7,680 nt of DNA. Origin: an uncultured Clostridia bacterium. GTDB taxonomy: Bacteria; Bacillota; Clostridia; UBA1381. Of the stretch, positions 7,352-7,680 are shown in pieces (the stretch's first letter is position 1; each line of letters begins with the position of its first letter). The stretch is from NCBI GenBank assembly GCA_934462945.1, contig CAKSJF010000091.1:1-7680 (forward strand), read 5' to 3'. A program made the translations under genes and the position numbers. The notes beneath the pieces are model-generated. The model was not told the origin of the DNA. It saw nothing but the letters and a program-made list of their open reading frames with translations, and ran no database searches.

Positions 7352-7680
7352 ATGAAGAAAAACAAATTTTTAGCCGCGCTGCTGTCCTTTGCAATGGTTG
7401 CAGGCAGCATGACGGCGGTAACCCTTGCTGAGGAATCGGCAGCGCCCGGCGCAGACTACTATCCGCAGGCAGTTGTGATGAGAGGATCATCCATCATGTG
7501 GATAAACCCAACACAGGAAATTTCCAAAATTGACGTTTATGATGTTTCGGACGGAACACCGGTGAAAATGGAGACTTCCGAGGCAAACTTAACCGCCGGC
7601 GCAGACTGCGTTCTGACTTTCCCGGAGGGAACAGATCTGACGGGAAAGACGTTAAAAACAGTTTTTACATTTGCAGACGG
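7352..7680 (+). CDS. Exported protein with N-terminal Fn3-like module (3' end outside window)
   Basis: The frame runs open from the ATG to the window end (109 whole codons). The start is supported by the AAAGGAG site and by a textbook Sec signal peptide: MKKNK, a hydrophobic core (FLAALLSFAMVAG), and probable cleavage after Ala26 (VTLA|EE). The mature start is an Ig/Fn3-like beta module (YYPQAVVMRGSSIMWINP onward). It aligns with the ISWINP module of the first gene (its residues about 410-493): both share WINP, then a VY segment, and end in a strand followed by D-G or N-G. In the first gene that module precedes a CBM4/9-like domain, so the same may follow here. The 83-nt spacer and shared strand suggest one operon with the SLH enzyme. 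Whether it is an enzyme or a binding protein cannot be judged from this fragment. Confidence 0.85.
   Translation, partial: MKKNKFLAALLSFAMVAGSMTAVTLAEESAAPGADYYPQAVVMRGSSIMWINPTQEISKIDVYDVSDGTPVKMETSEANLTAGADCVLTFPEGTDLTGKTLKTVFTFAD

Overview
The window holds three consecutive plus-strand genes for exported, multidomain carbohydrate-active proteins. It reads as part of a polysaccharide-degradation operon of a Gram-positive bacterium. Purine-rich Shine-Dalgarno sequences (AGAAAGGA type), Sec signal peptides, three S-layer homology (SLH) repeats and carbohydrate-binding modules all point to Bacillota, most likely an anaerobic gut- or rumen-type member of Clostridia. The lineage is inference; no marker gene is present.

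Layout: (1) 1-2511 is the 3' part of a gene whose start lies outside the window. It encodes the end of a GH42-like (clan GH-A) catalytic barrel, a GH42-type middle domain, and a tail of Fn3-like and CBM4/9-like modules with no cell-wall anchor. (2) 2512-2588 is a short spacer with a stem-loop, bracketed by a near-perfect 21-nt direct repeat. (3) 2589-7268 is a complete gene for a 1559-residue surface enzyme: signal peptide, CBM4/9-like domain, CBM9-like domain, Ig-like domain, helical segment, a GH42-like barrel that appears to be split by a second CBM4/9-like domain, GH42-type middle domain, and three C-terminal SLH repeats. (4) 7269-7351 is a spacer with a second stem-loop. (5) 7352 to the window end is the start of a third exported protein; its first module resembles one in the tail of gene 1.

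How they fit together: genes 1 and 2 are paralogous over the catalytic and middle domains but differ in accessory parts. Gene 2 is tethered to the wall by SLH repeats, while gene 1 has no visible anchor. The third protein may be another enzyme or a binding protein; only its N-terminus is visible. Known GH42 enzymes are mainly beta-galactosidases and some alpha-L-arabinopyranosidases, so a galactose- or arabinose-containing plant or host glycan is a reasonable substrate guess, but the sequence does not prove it. I see no RNA genes, mobile elements, CRISPR, promoter or clear intrinsic terminator, and no convincing gene on the minus strand.
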